Shown one piece after another: positions 17,360 to 25,940 of a DNA stretch of 39,606 nucleotides. The position numbers and the translations under genes were made by a program. Under the pieces are notes generated by a model. That model saw only the letters and a list, made by a program, of their open reading frames with translations, had not been told where the DNA came from and searched no databases. The stretch is from positions 1 through 39,606 of the forward strand of contig CALHCP010000144.1 in NCBI GenBank assembly GCA_937936705.1, given 5' to 3'. The DNA is from an uncultured cyanobacterium (GTDB lineage Bacteria > Cyanobacteriota > Cyanobacteriia > Gloeomargaritales > Gloeomargaritaceae). Each line of letters opens with the position of its first letter. Position 1 is the first letter of the stretch.

Positions 17360-17898
17360 GGGAAATCGGTCGGATTTTGGCACCGCACGGCTTACGCGGG
17401 GAAGTCAGAGTGTTATGTCTGAGTGATTTTCCCGAACGGTTGACCCAACCCGGTCGGCGCTGGTATTCCCTGCCCAACCAGGAAGCCTATCAGCCGTTGA
17501 CCCTGGTGCAGTCTCGCCCCGTGCCGGGGAAAAACCTCTACATCGTCCGGTTTCAAGAATGTACCACCTGTGAGCAGGCGCAATCGCTGCGGGGAGCCAG
17601 TTTGTGGGTCGCAGCGGCTGACCGCCCCCACTTGGAACCGGATGAATTTTACGTGCCGGACTTGATCGGTCTGACCGCTTGGCTGGCCGGAGAACCCCTG
17701 GGGCAGGTAACCGGCGTGATCCCGGCGGGGAATGATTTACTGGAAATTACCACCCCCGGCGGGCGCGTGCATTGGATTCCCTTTGTGCGGGAATTGGTGC
17801 CCCAGGTGGATCTGTTACAAAAACGGCTGGAATTGAACTTGCCCCCGGGGTTGTTGGAACTCAATCAAAACCAATCTCAACGCTCCCGGTCTGCGTAA
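17356..17898 (+). CDS. rimM: 16S rRNA processing protein RimM
   Basis: The ATG at 17356 gives the classic RimM N terminus (MREIGRILAPHGLRGEVRV). The N-terminal RimM barrel is followed by a PRC-like barrel with EFYVPDLIGL, VTGVIPAGNDLLEI and WIPFVRELVPQVDL. At 180 residues it is of normal length. RimM binds S19 and assists maturation of the 30S head. Its start overlaps the hybrid kinase stop in the ATGA arrangement, so it is likely translated by re-initiation. rimM sitting behind a sensor kinase is unusual. Confidence 0.95.
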   Translation: MREIGRILAPHGLRGEVRVLCLSDFPERLTQPGRRWYSLPNQEAYQPLTLVQSRPVPGKNLYIVRFQECTTCEQAQSLRGASLWVAAADRPHLEPDEFYVPDLIGLTAWLAGEPLGQVTGVIPAGNDLLEITTPGGRVHWIPFVRELVPQVDLLQKRLELNLPPGLLELNQNQSQRSRSA

Positions 17899-17927
17899 CA
17901 GATAGTGGCAGATTTGGAGTGATCCCC

Positions 17928-19247
17928 ATGAAACGGCGGCAGGCTTTGGCTTTATTCGGTTTGGGTCTCACGGGCAGTTGGGCGTTGCCCCGGCGGGCAC
18001 AGGCGCAGGCGGTGATTGACCTCGACCCGCGCACCCTGGGATTTGACCCGGTGGACAAGATGGAGAACCTCTGGAAAAACCAGTACGCCCCCCAACTGCA
18101 GATGGAATTCAGCCAACCCATGCTCAACCAACAGCAAGTAGGGGCAGACCTACAGGCGGTGGTGAATCGGAAAAACCAGCGGGCAGGGTTGATTTACCTG
18201 GTGCCCCGCCCCACGGATTTGGAACTGCTGCTGGTACTGCCGGGCGGCGGCTCGGTGGTGAAACTGGTGACGGCAGCCCTGCCGCAGGCGTTACAAGCGA
18301 CGGTGAACCGCTTTTTGCAAGAAATCCGCGACCCCCGCAAACTGGGCAGTCAGAGTTATCTGGCCTCGGCGCAAGAACTGTATCAATGGATGATTGCCCC
18401 CTTGGAACCCACCCTGACCGCCGAGAACGTCAACGCTCTGATTTTCTGCGCCGGGCCGGGGTTACGCACCCTGCCCTTTGCCGCTTTGCACGATGGTCAG
18501 CAGTTTCTGATTGAAAAATATGCCATTGGCCGGATGCCCGCCTACAGCCTCACCAACCAGGATCACACCCGCTTAGCCAATTTACGCATCCTCGCCATGG
18601 GAGCCTCAGAATTTCCCGACCAAGCCCCCCTGCCCGCCGTGCCGGTGGAACTGGAAACCATCACCAGCCAACTCTGGTCGGGGAAGCGGTTTTTGAATGA
18701 GTCGTTTACGATTGAACAACTGCAAAATGAAAAACGGCGAGATACCTACAATGTCGTGCATTTGGCCACCCATGCCGATTTTCGCCCCGGTGCCATCAAC
18801 AATTCCTACATTCAATTTTGGGACCGTCCCCTGCGGTTGAATCAACTGGGACAAATCCCCTGGCAGGGTTTGGATTTATTGGTACTCAGTGCCTGTCGGA
18901 CGGCGGTGGGGGATGCCGGGGCGGAAATGGGATTCGCCGGGGTGGCGGCCAAGGCGGGGGTCAAATCCGTGCTGGCCAGCCTCTGGTACGTCAGCGATAC
19001 GGGGACGTTGGCGCTCATGACCGAATTTTACCGGCAGATGCAGTCGGCTCCCCTGAAAATCACCGCTTTGCAACGGGCGCAGGTGGCTTTACTGCGCCAT
19101 CAGGTCGCCTTTCGGGATGGGGAATTGGTGCGTGCCGGGCAACGGGGCGGTGTGAGTTTACCGGCGGCGCTGAGTTTGGCCGGGGAACGCAATCTCAGCC
19201 ATCCCTACTACTGGGCCGCCTTTACCTTAGTGGGAAATCCTTGGTAG
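17928..19247 (+). CDS. CHAT-domain (caspase-like) protease with twin-arginine-type signal
   Basis: The start at 17928 is supported by GGAG at 17916-17919 and yields MKRRQALALFGLGLTGSWA, a signal peptide with a twin-Arg pair, ending RRAQA. The C-terminal half is a CHAT domain with the catalytic dyad His282 (VVHLATHADF) and Cys323 (LVLSACRTAVG), followed by GFAGVAAKAGVKSVLASLW and a terminal YYWAAFTLVGNPW, all typical of the family. It should be a cysteine peptidase cutting after a basic residue, exported if the signal works. No TPR repeats are present, unlike many CHAT proteins. It lies between rimM and the labA-like gene. Confidence 0.9.
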   Translation: MKRRQALALFGLGLTGSWALPRRAQAQAVIDLDPRTLGFDPVDKMENLWKNQYAPQLQMEFSQPMLNQQQVGADLQAVVNRKNQRAGLIYLVPRPTDLELLLVLPGGGSVVKLVTAALPQALQATVNRFLQEIRDPRKLGSQSYLASAQELYQWMIAPLEPTLTAENVNALIFCAGPGLRTLPFAALHDGQQFLIEKYAIGRMPAYSLTNQDHTRLANLRILAMGASEFPDQAPLPAVPVELETITSQLWSGKRFLNESFTIEQLQNEKRRDTYNVVHLATHADFRPGAINNSYIQFWDRPLRLNQLGQIPWQGLDLLVLSACRTAVGDAGAEMGFAGVAAKAGVKSVLASLWYVSDTGTLALMTEFYRQMQSAPLKITALQRAQVALLRHQVAFRDGELVRAGQRGGVSLPAALSLAGERNLSHPYYWAAFTLVGNPW

Positions 19248-19289
19248 AACCCTGCTAAGATAGATCAAACCAAATTTTTACCCTGAATT

Positions 19290-19859
19290 ATGACTTATCC
19301 CCATGTGTCTCTTTCCATCTTTGTAGATGGAAACAATATGTTTTATGCCCAGCAGAAAAACGGTTGGTTTTTTGACCCGAAACGGGTTTTAGATTATTTC
19401 ACCCGCGAACCCCACGTCCAATTGATCAATGCCTTTTGGTACACGGGGATCAAAGACTACAGTGACCAACGCGGGTTTCGGGATGCCCTGATCAATATGG
19501 GCTATACCGTGCGGGTGAAGCTGCTCAAGGAATTTTACGACGAACATTCCAACCGGTATTTCCAGAAGGCCAATCTGGATATTGAAATCGTGGTGGATAT
19601 GTTCAATACGGTTGAGCAGTATAACCGGGTGATTTTGTTCAGCGGCGATGGTGATTTTGACCGGGCGGTGGAACTGTTACGTTCCAAAAATACCCACATT
19701 ATTGTCGTCTCCACCGAGGGGATGATCGCCCGGGAATTGCGCAATGCTGCCGACCGCTACATTGATTTGAATGAATTGCGCCCCTACATCGAAAAGGTGG
19801 ATCATCATCCCCTGCGCCCCGAATTTCCCCTCACCCGTAGCTCGGTACTGGCGGAATGA
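19290..19859 (+). CDS. LabA-like NYN-domain protein (DUF88)
   Basis: A 189-residue NYN (PIN-like) domain protein. The acidic residues expected at the metal site are visible in FVDGNNMFY, the NLDIEIVVDMF region and ILFSGDGDFDRAVELL, followed by VVSTEGMIARELRNAADRY. NYN proteins are usually RNases. Cyanobacterial LabA was described as a factor in circadian output, and this sequence is of that type, but orthology is not proven. Its stop overlaps the ddl start as ATGA. Confidence 0.9.
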   Translation: MTYPHVSLSIFVDGNNMFYAQQKNGWFFDPKRVLDYFTREPHVQLINAFWYTGIKDYSDQRGFRDALINMGYTVRVKLLKEFYDEHSNRYFQKANLDIEIVVDMFNTVEQYNRVILFSGDGDFDRAVELLRSKNTHIIVVSTEGMIARELRNAADRYIDLNELRPYIEKVDHHPLRPEFPLTRSSVLAE

Positions 19860-20902
19860 TCCGGGTCGGGCTTCTGTTTGGCGGCCAGTCGGCGGAGCAT
19901 GAAATTTCCGTCCAGTCGGCTCGCAATATCCTGGCGGCACTCTCCCCCACCCGGTACGAACCGGTGCCCATCGGCATTACCCGGCAGGGGCAGTGGTGGC
20001 TGGCGGACCCGGCTTGGCTCCGGCAGGCGAGTCCGCAAAAATTGCCCCCTTTTGAGCAGGGGTTAGCGCCGGTGGGCGTCATCCCCAACCAAGGGCTGAT
20101 CCAACTGGCCCAAAACCGTTGGGAGCCGTTGCCGGTGGATGTGGTGTTTCCGGTGCTGCATGGCCCCCGGGGGGAAGACGGCACGGTACAGGGCTTACTG
20201 ACGCTGGCCGGATTGCCCTTTGTGGGGGCGGGGGTACTGGGTGCGGCGGTCGGCATGGATAAAGAGGTGATGAAGCGGTTATTGACCCAGGCGGGTTTGG
20301 CGGTGGGCAATTACCGTTGTTATCGGCGGGGGGAGGCGGTGGTCGCCAGCCAAGTGATGGCGGAATTGGGTTTACCCCTGTTTGTGAAACCGGCGAATAT
20401 GGGGTCATCGGTGGGGGTGACCAAGGTGGGCACGGCGGCAGAATTGCTGCCGGCGTTGGCAACAGCCTGGAAATACGATGTGAAAGTGTTGGTGGAGCAG
20501 GCGATTCACGGGCGGGAGATTGAGTGTGCCATTTTGGACGGGTCGCCGCCCCAGGCGTCGGTGCCGGGAGAGATTATTCCCCAGCACGATTTTTACTCTT
20601 ACGAGGCCAAATACCTGGATGAGCAGGGAGCGTTACTGAAAATGCCGGCGGATTTAACCCCGGAGCAGGTGGCGCAGGTGCAAGCCTTATCGGTACGGGT
20701 GTTTCAGGTGTTGGAATGTCGCGGGTTGGGGCGGGTGGATTGGTTTTTGACCCCCGATGGTGAATGGATTGTTAATGAAATTAACACCATTCCCGGTTTC
20801 ACGCCGATTAGTATGTACCCCAAACTCTGGGAATTGAGCGGGATTGGGTATGGGGATTTGGTGCATCGGTTGTTGGAATCAGCTTTACAGCCGGTTGAAT
20901 GA
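19856..20902 (+). CDS. ddl: D-alanine--D-alanine ligase
   Basis: 348 residues with the ATP-grasp layout of Ddl: RVGLLFGGQSAEHEIS at the start, HGPRGEDGTVQGLL, GMDKEVMKRLL, FVKPANMGSSVGVTKV, RGLGRVDWF and NEINTIPGFTPISMYP. It makes the D-Ala-D-Ala dipeptide for peptidoglycan in the cytoplasm. The start overlaps the stop of the labA-like gene by 4 bp (ATGA), pointing to translational coupling. A tandem repeat array follows the gene. Confidence 0.97.
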   Translation: MIRVGLLFGGQSAEHEISVQSARNILAALSPTRYEPVPIGITRQGQWWLADPAWLRQASPQKLPPFEQGLAPVGVIPNQGLIQLAQNRWEPLPVDVVFPVLHGPRGEDGTVQGLLTLAGLPFVGAGVLGAAVGMDKEVMKRLLTQAGLAVGNYRCYRRGEAVVASQVMAELGLPLFVKPANMGSSVGVTKVGTAAELLPALATAWKYDVKVLVEQAIHGREIECAILDGSPPQASVPGEIIPQHDFYSYEAKYLDEQGALLKMPADLTPEQVAQVQALSVRVFQVLECRGLGRVDWFLTPDGEWIVNEINTIPGFTPISMYPKLWELSGIGYGDLVHRLLESALQPVE

Positions 20903-20944
20903 CCCGGTGCGCGATAAGCAGGGAGGATGTCAAGCGGGACACAT

Positions 20945-21215
20945 TGCCCCTACAGCCTCGACCCGGGTTCTCCAAAATCTCTGTTTGCCAATCAGGTTAG
21001 ATTACTATAAAAAACCTCTATTTATTCAGAATGGCGGTCGCAGGAGCACCGCCCCCGACTTGGGTTCTCCAAAATCTTTGTTCGCCAATCAGGTTAGATT
21101 ACTATAAAAAACCTCTATTTATTCAGAATGGCGGTCGCAGGGGCGCAGCCCCCGACTTGGGTTCTCCAAAATCTTTGTTCGCCAATCAGGTCACATTGCT
21201 ACAAACAAAGGTGCC
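20945..21215. repeat. 97-bp tandem array of the dispersed GC-hairpin repeat
   Basis: The motif TCCAAAATCT occurs at 20971, 21068 and (as TCCAAA) 21165, exactly 97 bp apart. Each unit has GTTCTCCAAAATCT, the arm GCCAATCAGGTTAGATTACT, AAAAACCTCTATTTATTC and the GC core GGTCGCAGGGGCGCAGCC. About two and a half near-identical units are present; the outer ends have diverged. Short ORFs through the array only translate the repeat. Confidence 0.88.
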
Positions 21216-21355
21216 GTATTTTCAATCGGGTGCAATCTCGGCATCTCCCATCGGCTAATTGACCTCTTAATTGACCTCTAGTTTACCGTTTTGCGCGATC
21301 CCCTCCCGCCACTCATCAATTCATGGCCTGATTCAGCCAATTTGGCCGAGGTGGC
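21216..21355. other. Spacer between the repeat array and the CPP1-like gene
   Basis: This is the remainder of the convergent gap after ddl. It has a short direct repeat (TTGACCTCT twice, near 21259 and 21270) and nothing that I can call a gene or a clear terminator. Confidence 0.35.
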
Positions 21356-21961
21356 TTAGCGTAAAAAACTACTGATCAACCAGAGAATCAGAAAAATCCC
21401 CCAGCTCACAGCGGTATTGGGGGGCAAACCCAGGCTGAGGCTGAGTAGGACATTCCCCACCACCGCTCCCAGCAACAACCCCAAAACCGTGAGCAACATC
21501 GCGCGCCCAAAGCGGTTTTCCTTGCGGTTGAGGAAAAATAAGCTGCTGCCAATCCCTAACGCTACCGGTAAGGCGGCTCCGGTACTGGCCGCCCATGCCC
21601 AATACCCCAACGCGCCATAGACCACCGCAGGTAACGCCACATCCTGAAGGCTGGGGGTATCAATAAAAGAACGCAGATTCTCGACCCAAGCCGGCAGGGT
21701 CACGGTGCGGGTGTCGTTTTTCTCGGCGGTTGCAACCAGATTCCGCTCCGCATAGCGAATCCGCTCCGGGACTTTGAGCCGCCCCTCTTGCCGTTGCCGC
21801 AACCGATCCATCAAGATCGCATCGTAGGCCATCTCCACCACCTGGGTGCGCCGTTCATCCCCCTGACATTGGCTCAATAACTGCGCCCGCGCCGCCTGTA
21901 TCTCCTCAAAGGAAGCCTCCTCGCTGACCCCAAGTTGCGTATAGGGATTGGTTTCACTCAT
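21356..21961 (-). CDS. CPP1-like (DUF3353) J-domain-related membrane protein
   Basis: The N-terminal region (NPYTQLGVSEEASFEEIQAAR) resembles a DnaJ-like domain without HPD. A charged stretch (LKVPERIRYAER) follows, then three or four hydrophobic helices between about residues 105 and 200. This is the layout of the CPP1/DUF3353 family of cyanobacteria and plastids. The plant member protects protochlorophyllide oxidoreductase, while the cyanobacterial role is less clear. At 201 residues the length is normal. It is a single gene, convergent to ddl. Confidence 0.85.
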   Translation of the reverse strand: MSETNPYTQLGVSEEASFEEIQAARAQLLSQCQGDERRTQVVEMAYDAILMDRLRQRQEGRLKVPERIRYAERNLVATAEKNDTRTVTLPAWVENLRSFIDTPSLQDVALPAVVYGALGYWAWAASTGAALPVALGIGSSLFFLNRKENRFGRAMLLTVLGLLLGAVVGNVLLSLSLGLPPNTAVSWGIFLILWLISSFLR

Positions 21962-22282
21962 ACAAGCAAGATTAAAATCGCTCCAGGTACTCCTAGCCTA
22001 CTCTACCGACGGGAGAGACTACAAGTTATGAAAACGAAAAATTCCGTAAAATTCCGGCAAATATCGTCATAGTCAGTCGCCGCCGTTCCCTTGCATTTGT
22101 AACGTTATCTTATAGATTCGGCCGTGGGGATGCCTGATCCCAAAGATTATGGGGAGAAATCATACTTCTGGACAAGGGCGGGGCTATTCTGGATTGATAG
22201 AACAATCCGTCTTAGATCATCCCCGAGTCTTTTGGGATCATTTTGGGCGAGCTGGGCGAAATCTGAGCGGGAGGCAAAGGCA
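21962..22282. other. Divergent intergenic region upstream of the GH57 gene
   Basis: About 320 bp between the CPP1-like gene and the GH57 gene. The open frame of the GH57 gene extends back to about 22124 but looks non-coding there. An AT-rich stretch (22020-22120) should hold both promoters. TTATAGATT near 22110 could be a -10, without a well-spaced -35. No repeat element is present. Confidence 0.4.
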
Positions 22283-24868
22283 ATGGAACCGACCCAAGTT
22301 TATGTGACGATTCACGGGCATTTTTACCAACCACCGCGGGAAAATCCGTATTTGGAGGCGATTGAACAGCAGGAGGGCGCTCGGCCTTTTCATGATTGGA
22401 ATGAGCGGATTTTCCACGAATGTTATCGCCCCAATGCCTTCGCCCGGGTGTTGAGTGAATCCGGGGAGATTTTGGATATTACCAACAATTTCGAGTATTT
22501 GAGTTTTAATATCGGGCCGACCTTATTTAACTGGTTAGAGCGCTACGATTTGGCCACCTATCAGCGGATTATCGAGGCAGACCGGCGCAGTTGCCAGCGC
22601 CTCAACGGGCATGGGAATGCCATCGCGCAGGTGTATAACCATATCATCATGCCCTTGGCGTCCACCCGCGATAAGTTAACCCAGGTGCGCTGGGCGAAGC
22701 AGGACTTTGTAGCGCGCTTTGGCCGGCAACCGGAAGGGATTTGGCTGGCGGAAACGGCGATTGACTACGAAACCCTGGCGGTGTTGGTCGCAGAGGGGTT
22801 CAAGTTCACGATTATTGCCCCGTCCCAAGCCCAACGCTGTCGGCCGCTGGGGGGTGGGGAATGGCTGGAAGTGGGCGGCGGCCAGATTGACCCCACCCGT
22901 CCCTATCTCTGCCGCATTCCCGATTCGGTGTTGCCGGAGTGGGGCAAAAACCGGGAGATTGCCATTTTTGTCTATGACGGCCCGATTTCCGGGGATATGG
23001 GTTTCGGGGATGTCCTGAACAGCAGCCACAATCTGGTGGGACGCTTGGGCATGGCGGTGCAACCCGGTCGCACCCAGTTGATTGCCGTGGCCACCGATGG
23101 GGAAACCTTCGGCCACCACAAAAAGGGGGCGGAAAAGACCATTGCCTATGCCCTCACCCGTGAGATTCCCCAGCGGGGCTGGCAGGTGACCAATTTTGCC
23201 CATTACCTCAGTCTGTATCCCCCCACTTGGGAGATCATCATCAAACCCCGCACGGCTTGGAGTTGCGCCCACGGCATCGAACGGTGGCGGTCGGACTGTG
23301 GCTGTGGCGGCGGCGGCGGTTGGCATCAGAAGTGGCGGGCACCCCTGCGCCAGAGTTTGGATTGGTTGAGCGAGCAACTTGATGCCCTGTACGAGGCATG
23401 GGCGGGCGAGTGGTTGGTTGACCCTTGGGGGGCACGGGATGCCTACATTCAGGTCATGCGGGAGCGCACCCAGGAGCGGAGTCAGCAGTTTTTGGCGCAA
23501 CAGCAACGCTATCTTTTAGCTGCGGAAGAACAGGTGGATGTGCTGCGGCTGTTGGAAATGCAACGGTATCGCCTGTTCATGTTCACCAGTTGCGGTTGGT
23601 TTTTCGAGGAATTATCCCGCCCGGAGGGGGTGCAAATCCTCCGTTATGCCGCCCGCGCCATGGAGCTGGCTCAGGAAGTGACGGGACAGAACTTAGAACC
23701 GGAATTTCGCAAACGGCTGGCGCTGGCACCGAGCAACCTGCCCCAGTATGTCAACGGGGAAATGGTCTATCAACAGCGGGTGGAAACTGCCCGGGTCACC
23801 ATGCCCCAGGTGGCCGCCCATTACGGCATCAGTTCCTTCTACACCCAGTACCCCCGCCAGCAGCAAATCTACTGCTACAACATCGAGCAAAAGGATTACC
23901 AAATCCACCGCTTGGGCACCCTGGCGTTGGCTTTCGGGGAACTGACCATCACGTCGGTAATCACCTGGGAATCCAAGCATTGGGTGATCGCCGTTCTCCA
24001 TTTGGGCGGCTGGGATTTTCACTGTTGTTTACAGGAATTTGGTAGCCGCAAATCCTATCTACAGATGCGGGAGCAATTGCTCAACACCTTTCACCGGGGC
24101 AGTGGCGCGCAAACCGTCCTGACCATGGAGCGACTGTTTGAATTCAGCGCCAGTTACGGTCTCCAGGACATTTTCAGCCAGGAACGGCAGAAACTGATCG
24201 GGTTACTGGCGCAGAACACCCTCACCCAACTCGACCAACTCTACAGCCAGGTTTACCGGGAAAATTACGGCGTGATCATGGCCTTCCGGCGGGATCATCT
24301 GCCCGTGCCCCAGGAATTGCAAGTGGCCGCCGCCATTACCCTCAGCCAGCGGGTCATGTCCCTGTTGCGGCGGCTGGAACTGGAAACCAGCAACCCCCTC
24401 CACGACGGCCCTCCCAACGGCACGACCTATCTCCATGAACTCGCCAGCCTCACCCAAGAAATGCAGCAGGTGGGAGTGCAACTGGATATGCAGGAGGGGC
24501 GGCAGATTGTCGAGCGGCTGCTGCTCACCTGGCTGGAGGAATTGCTCAACCGCCTCCCCGAGCACCTGCTGGGCATTGGCGTGCAACGCTGGCAAAAACT
24601 ATTCACCCTGGCGGCATCGCTCCATCTCCATCCCCAAATGGAACGCATCCAGGAACGGTATTTTGCCGCCTGTTGCCAAGGCCGTTTGGGCGCAGAACTC
24701 CTGGAATTGGCGCCCCTGATCCGGGTCGCTCCCCCCAGTTGCTCCACCGAACCCTGGCTCAAGCCCCGGACAACCGTTGTCCCTTATCTCCTCCCCACAG
24801 TTGATGTGCCCGCCGTAACCGTGCCAACACCGCCTCCGGCTGGGGATGTTGCGCCAGACACGCCCTAA
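22283..24868 (+). CDS. Glycoside hydrolase family 57 protein with DUF3536
   Basis: The start at 22283 (MEPTQVYVTIHGHFYQPP) is chosen because GGGAGG (22269-22274) lies 8 bp upstream and the GH57 hallmark HGHFYQPPREN follows at once. Catalytic candidates are Glu157 in WLAETAIDYE (nucleophile region) and Asp272 in VATDGETFGHHKKG. A Cys/Gly-rich loop (CGCGGGGGWHQKW) and a long alpha-helical C-terminal half match DUF3536. GH57 enzymes cleave or transfer alpha-glucans, so a role in glycogen metabolism is likely. The 861 residues are normal for this subgroup. The last 110 bp overlap the convergent aldo/keto reductase gene. Confidence 0.9.
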   Translation: MEPTQVYVTIHGHFYQPPRENPYLEAIEQQEGARPFHDWNERIFHECYRPNAFARVLSESGEILDITNNFEYLSFNIGPTLFNWLERYDLATYQRIIEADRRSCQRLNGHGNAIAQVYNHIIMPLASTRDKLTQVRWAKQDFVARFGRQPEGIWLAETAIDYETLAVLVAEGFKFTIIAPSQAQRCRPLGGGEWLEVGGGQIDPTRPYLCRIPDSVLPEWGKNREIAIFVYDGPISGDMGFGDVLNSSHNLVGRLGMAVQPGRTQLIAVATDGETFGHHKKGAEKTIAYALTREIPQRGWQVTNFAHYLSLYPPTWEIIIKPRTAWSCAHGIERWRSDCGCGGGGGWHQKWRAPLRQSLDWLSEQLDALYEAWAGEWLVDPWGARDAYIQVMRERTQERSQQFLAQQQRYLLAAEEQVDVLRLLEMQRYRLFMFTSCGWFFEELSRPEGVQILRYAARAMELAQEVTGQNLEPEFRKRLALAPSNLPQYVNGEMVYQQRVETARVTMPQVAAHYGISSFYTQYPRQQQIYCYNIEQKDYQIHRLGTLALAFGELTITSVITWESKHWVIAVLHLGGWDFHCCLQEFGSRKSYLQMREQLLNTFHRGSGAQTVLTMERLFEFSASYGLQDIFSQERQKLIGLLAQNTLTQLDQLYSQVYRENYGVIMAFRRDHLPVPQELQVAAAITLSQRVMSLLRRLELETSNPLHDGPPNGTTYLHELASLTQEMQQVGVQLDMQEGRQIVERLLLTWLEELLNRLPEHLLGIGVQRWQKLFTLAASLHLHPQMERIQERYFAACCQGRLGAELLELAPLIRVAPPSCSTEPWLKPRTTVVPYLLPTVDVPAVTVPTPPPAGDVAPDTP

Positions 24869-25934
24869 GTTCTGCTTCCGGTAAATCCGCCGCATTTTGC
24901 CCCGGCACCCAGTGGCCGGCGTTGCCGATCATACGGTAGCGGGTACGGCTGTAGTCCCACAGGTCAAAGGCTTCCGCCAGGTTTAATAACCGTAAAATCA
25001 AGGGCATATTCACCTGCCCCGGCGTGGCAAACCAAGGGGGCAAATTCACCGCCCATTGCTGAAACCAATCCCGACCCAAGGCTTGGATGGCCGCTTGCTC
25101 CAACCGCTGCAAAATCGGGGTCAAGACCGGCCGGGGGTCGGCTAAAAAAGCCAAGGTTTGCAAATGTTGATCAAAATCCGTCGGTCGAGCCGCCCCTAAA
25201 CTCAGGGTATGCACCTGGGGATGACTCAGGCAAAACAAATCATTAAAGACCATCGGGTGCAAAGGTCGGCAGAGTTGCACCAATTTTTCCGGGGGATGGT
25301 ACAAATGTCCCCCTTTATCACTCGGGCTAATAATAAATACCCCCATATCTTCTTGCTCTGCCGCTAAAATCGCCGGCCAATTTTCTTGAAATATGTAATA
25401 CCAGTGCAAATTCACATAATCAAACTCGCCCGTGGCAATCGCCTGGGTAATCAGACTCACATGGCCGTGGGTGGAAAATCCCACAAAACGAACTTTGCCT
25501 GCTTTTTGCCATTGCCGCACCAGCGGTAAACAGACCTGTAAACTCCAGTCCAAATGCTCCGGCAAATTAATCCCATGAATCGCCAGCAAATCCACATAAT
25601 CTAACTGCAAATAATGCAAAGACTTGGCAAACTTATCGGCAAACACCTGGGGATCCGGGTCAGGGGCAATTTTGGTTTGCACGATCAGTTGATCTCTGGG
25701 AAATTCCCCCAAAACCCAGCCCAGTTGCATCTCAGAAGTGCCATAGCCCCGCGCCGTTTCAATATGCGTAATGCCCACCTCCCAGGCGCGCCGAATCGTT
25801 GCCCGCAGATTGGCCTGCTGAGCCGCCGGAATCTGATCCGGCGGCAAATCCTGCCATTGATATTGATAGCGCATCCCCCCACAGGAAAATACCGGCATGG
25901 GTAATTCCGTCCGGCCAAAACGTCGGTACTGCAT
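24759..25934 (-). CDS. Aldo/keto reductase
   Basis: A 391-residue (alpha/beta)8-barrel reductase. It starts MQYRRFGRTELPMPV and has HIETARGYGTSE (Tyr of the catalytic tetrad, with Glu at the usual Asp position), VQTKIAPDPD (Lys), LLAIHGIN (His) and VGFSTHG. The long C-terminal extension with WGGDK lacks the Cys cluster of ferredoxin-like members. It should reduce carbonyls with NADPH; the substrate is unknown. Its 3' end overlaps the GH57 gene on the other strand by 110 bp. Confidence 0.88.
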   Translation of the reverse strand: MQYRRFGRTELPMPVFSCGGMRYQYQWQDLPPDQIPAAQQANLRATIRRAWEVGITHIETARGYGTSEMQLGWVLGEFPRDQLIVQTKIAPDPDPQVFADKFAKSLHYLQLDYVDLLAIHGINLPEHLDWSLQVCLPLVRQWQKAGKVRFVGFSTHGHVSLITQAIATGEFDYVNLHWYYIFQENWPAILAAEQEDMGVFIISPSDKGGHLYHPPEKLVQLCRPLHPMVFNDLFCLSHPQVHTLSLGAARPTDFDQHLQTLAFLADPRPVLTPILQRLEQAAIQALGRDWFQQWAVNLPPWFATPGQVNMPLILRLLNLAEAFDLWDYSRTRYRMIGNAGHWVPGQNAADLPEAELRACLAQHPQPEAVLARLRRAHQLWGGDKGQRLSGA

Positions 25935-25940
25935 CGTTTT

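Noticed and set aside
20844-21258. Open frames over the tandem array, such as those with LQNLC and YYKKPLFIQNGGR
   Set aside because: They only translate the 97-bp repeat, repeat the same peptide in successive units, and lack ribosome sites.
22124-22282. N-terminal extension of the GH57 gene
   Set aside because: The family motif begins just after ATG 22283, which has a good ribosome site; the extension has no family similarity that I can see.
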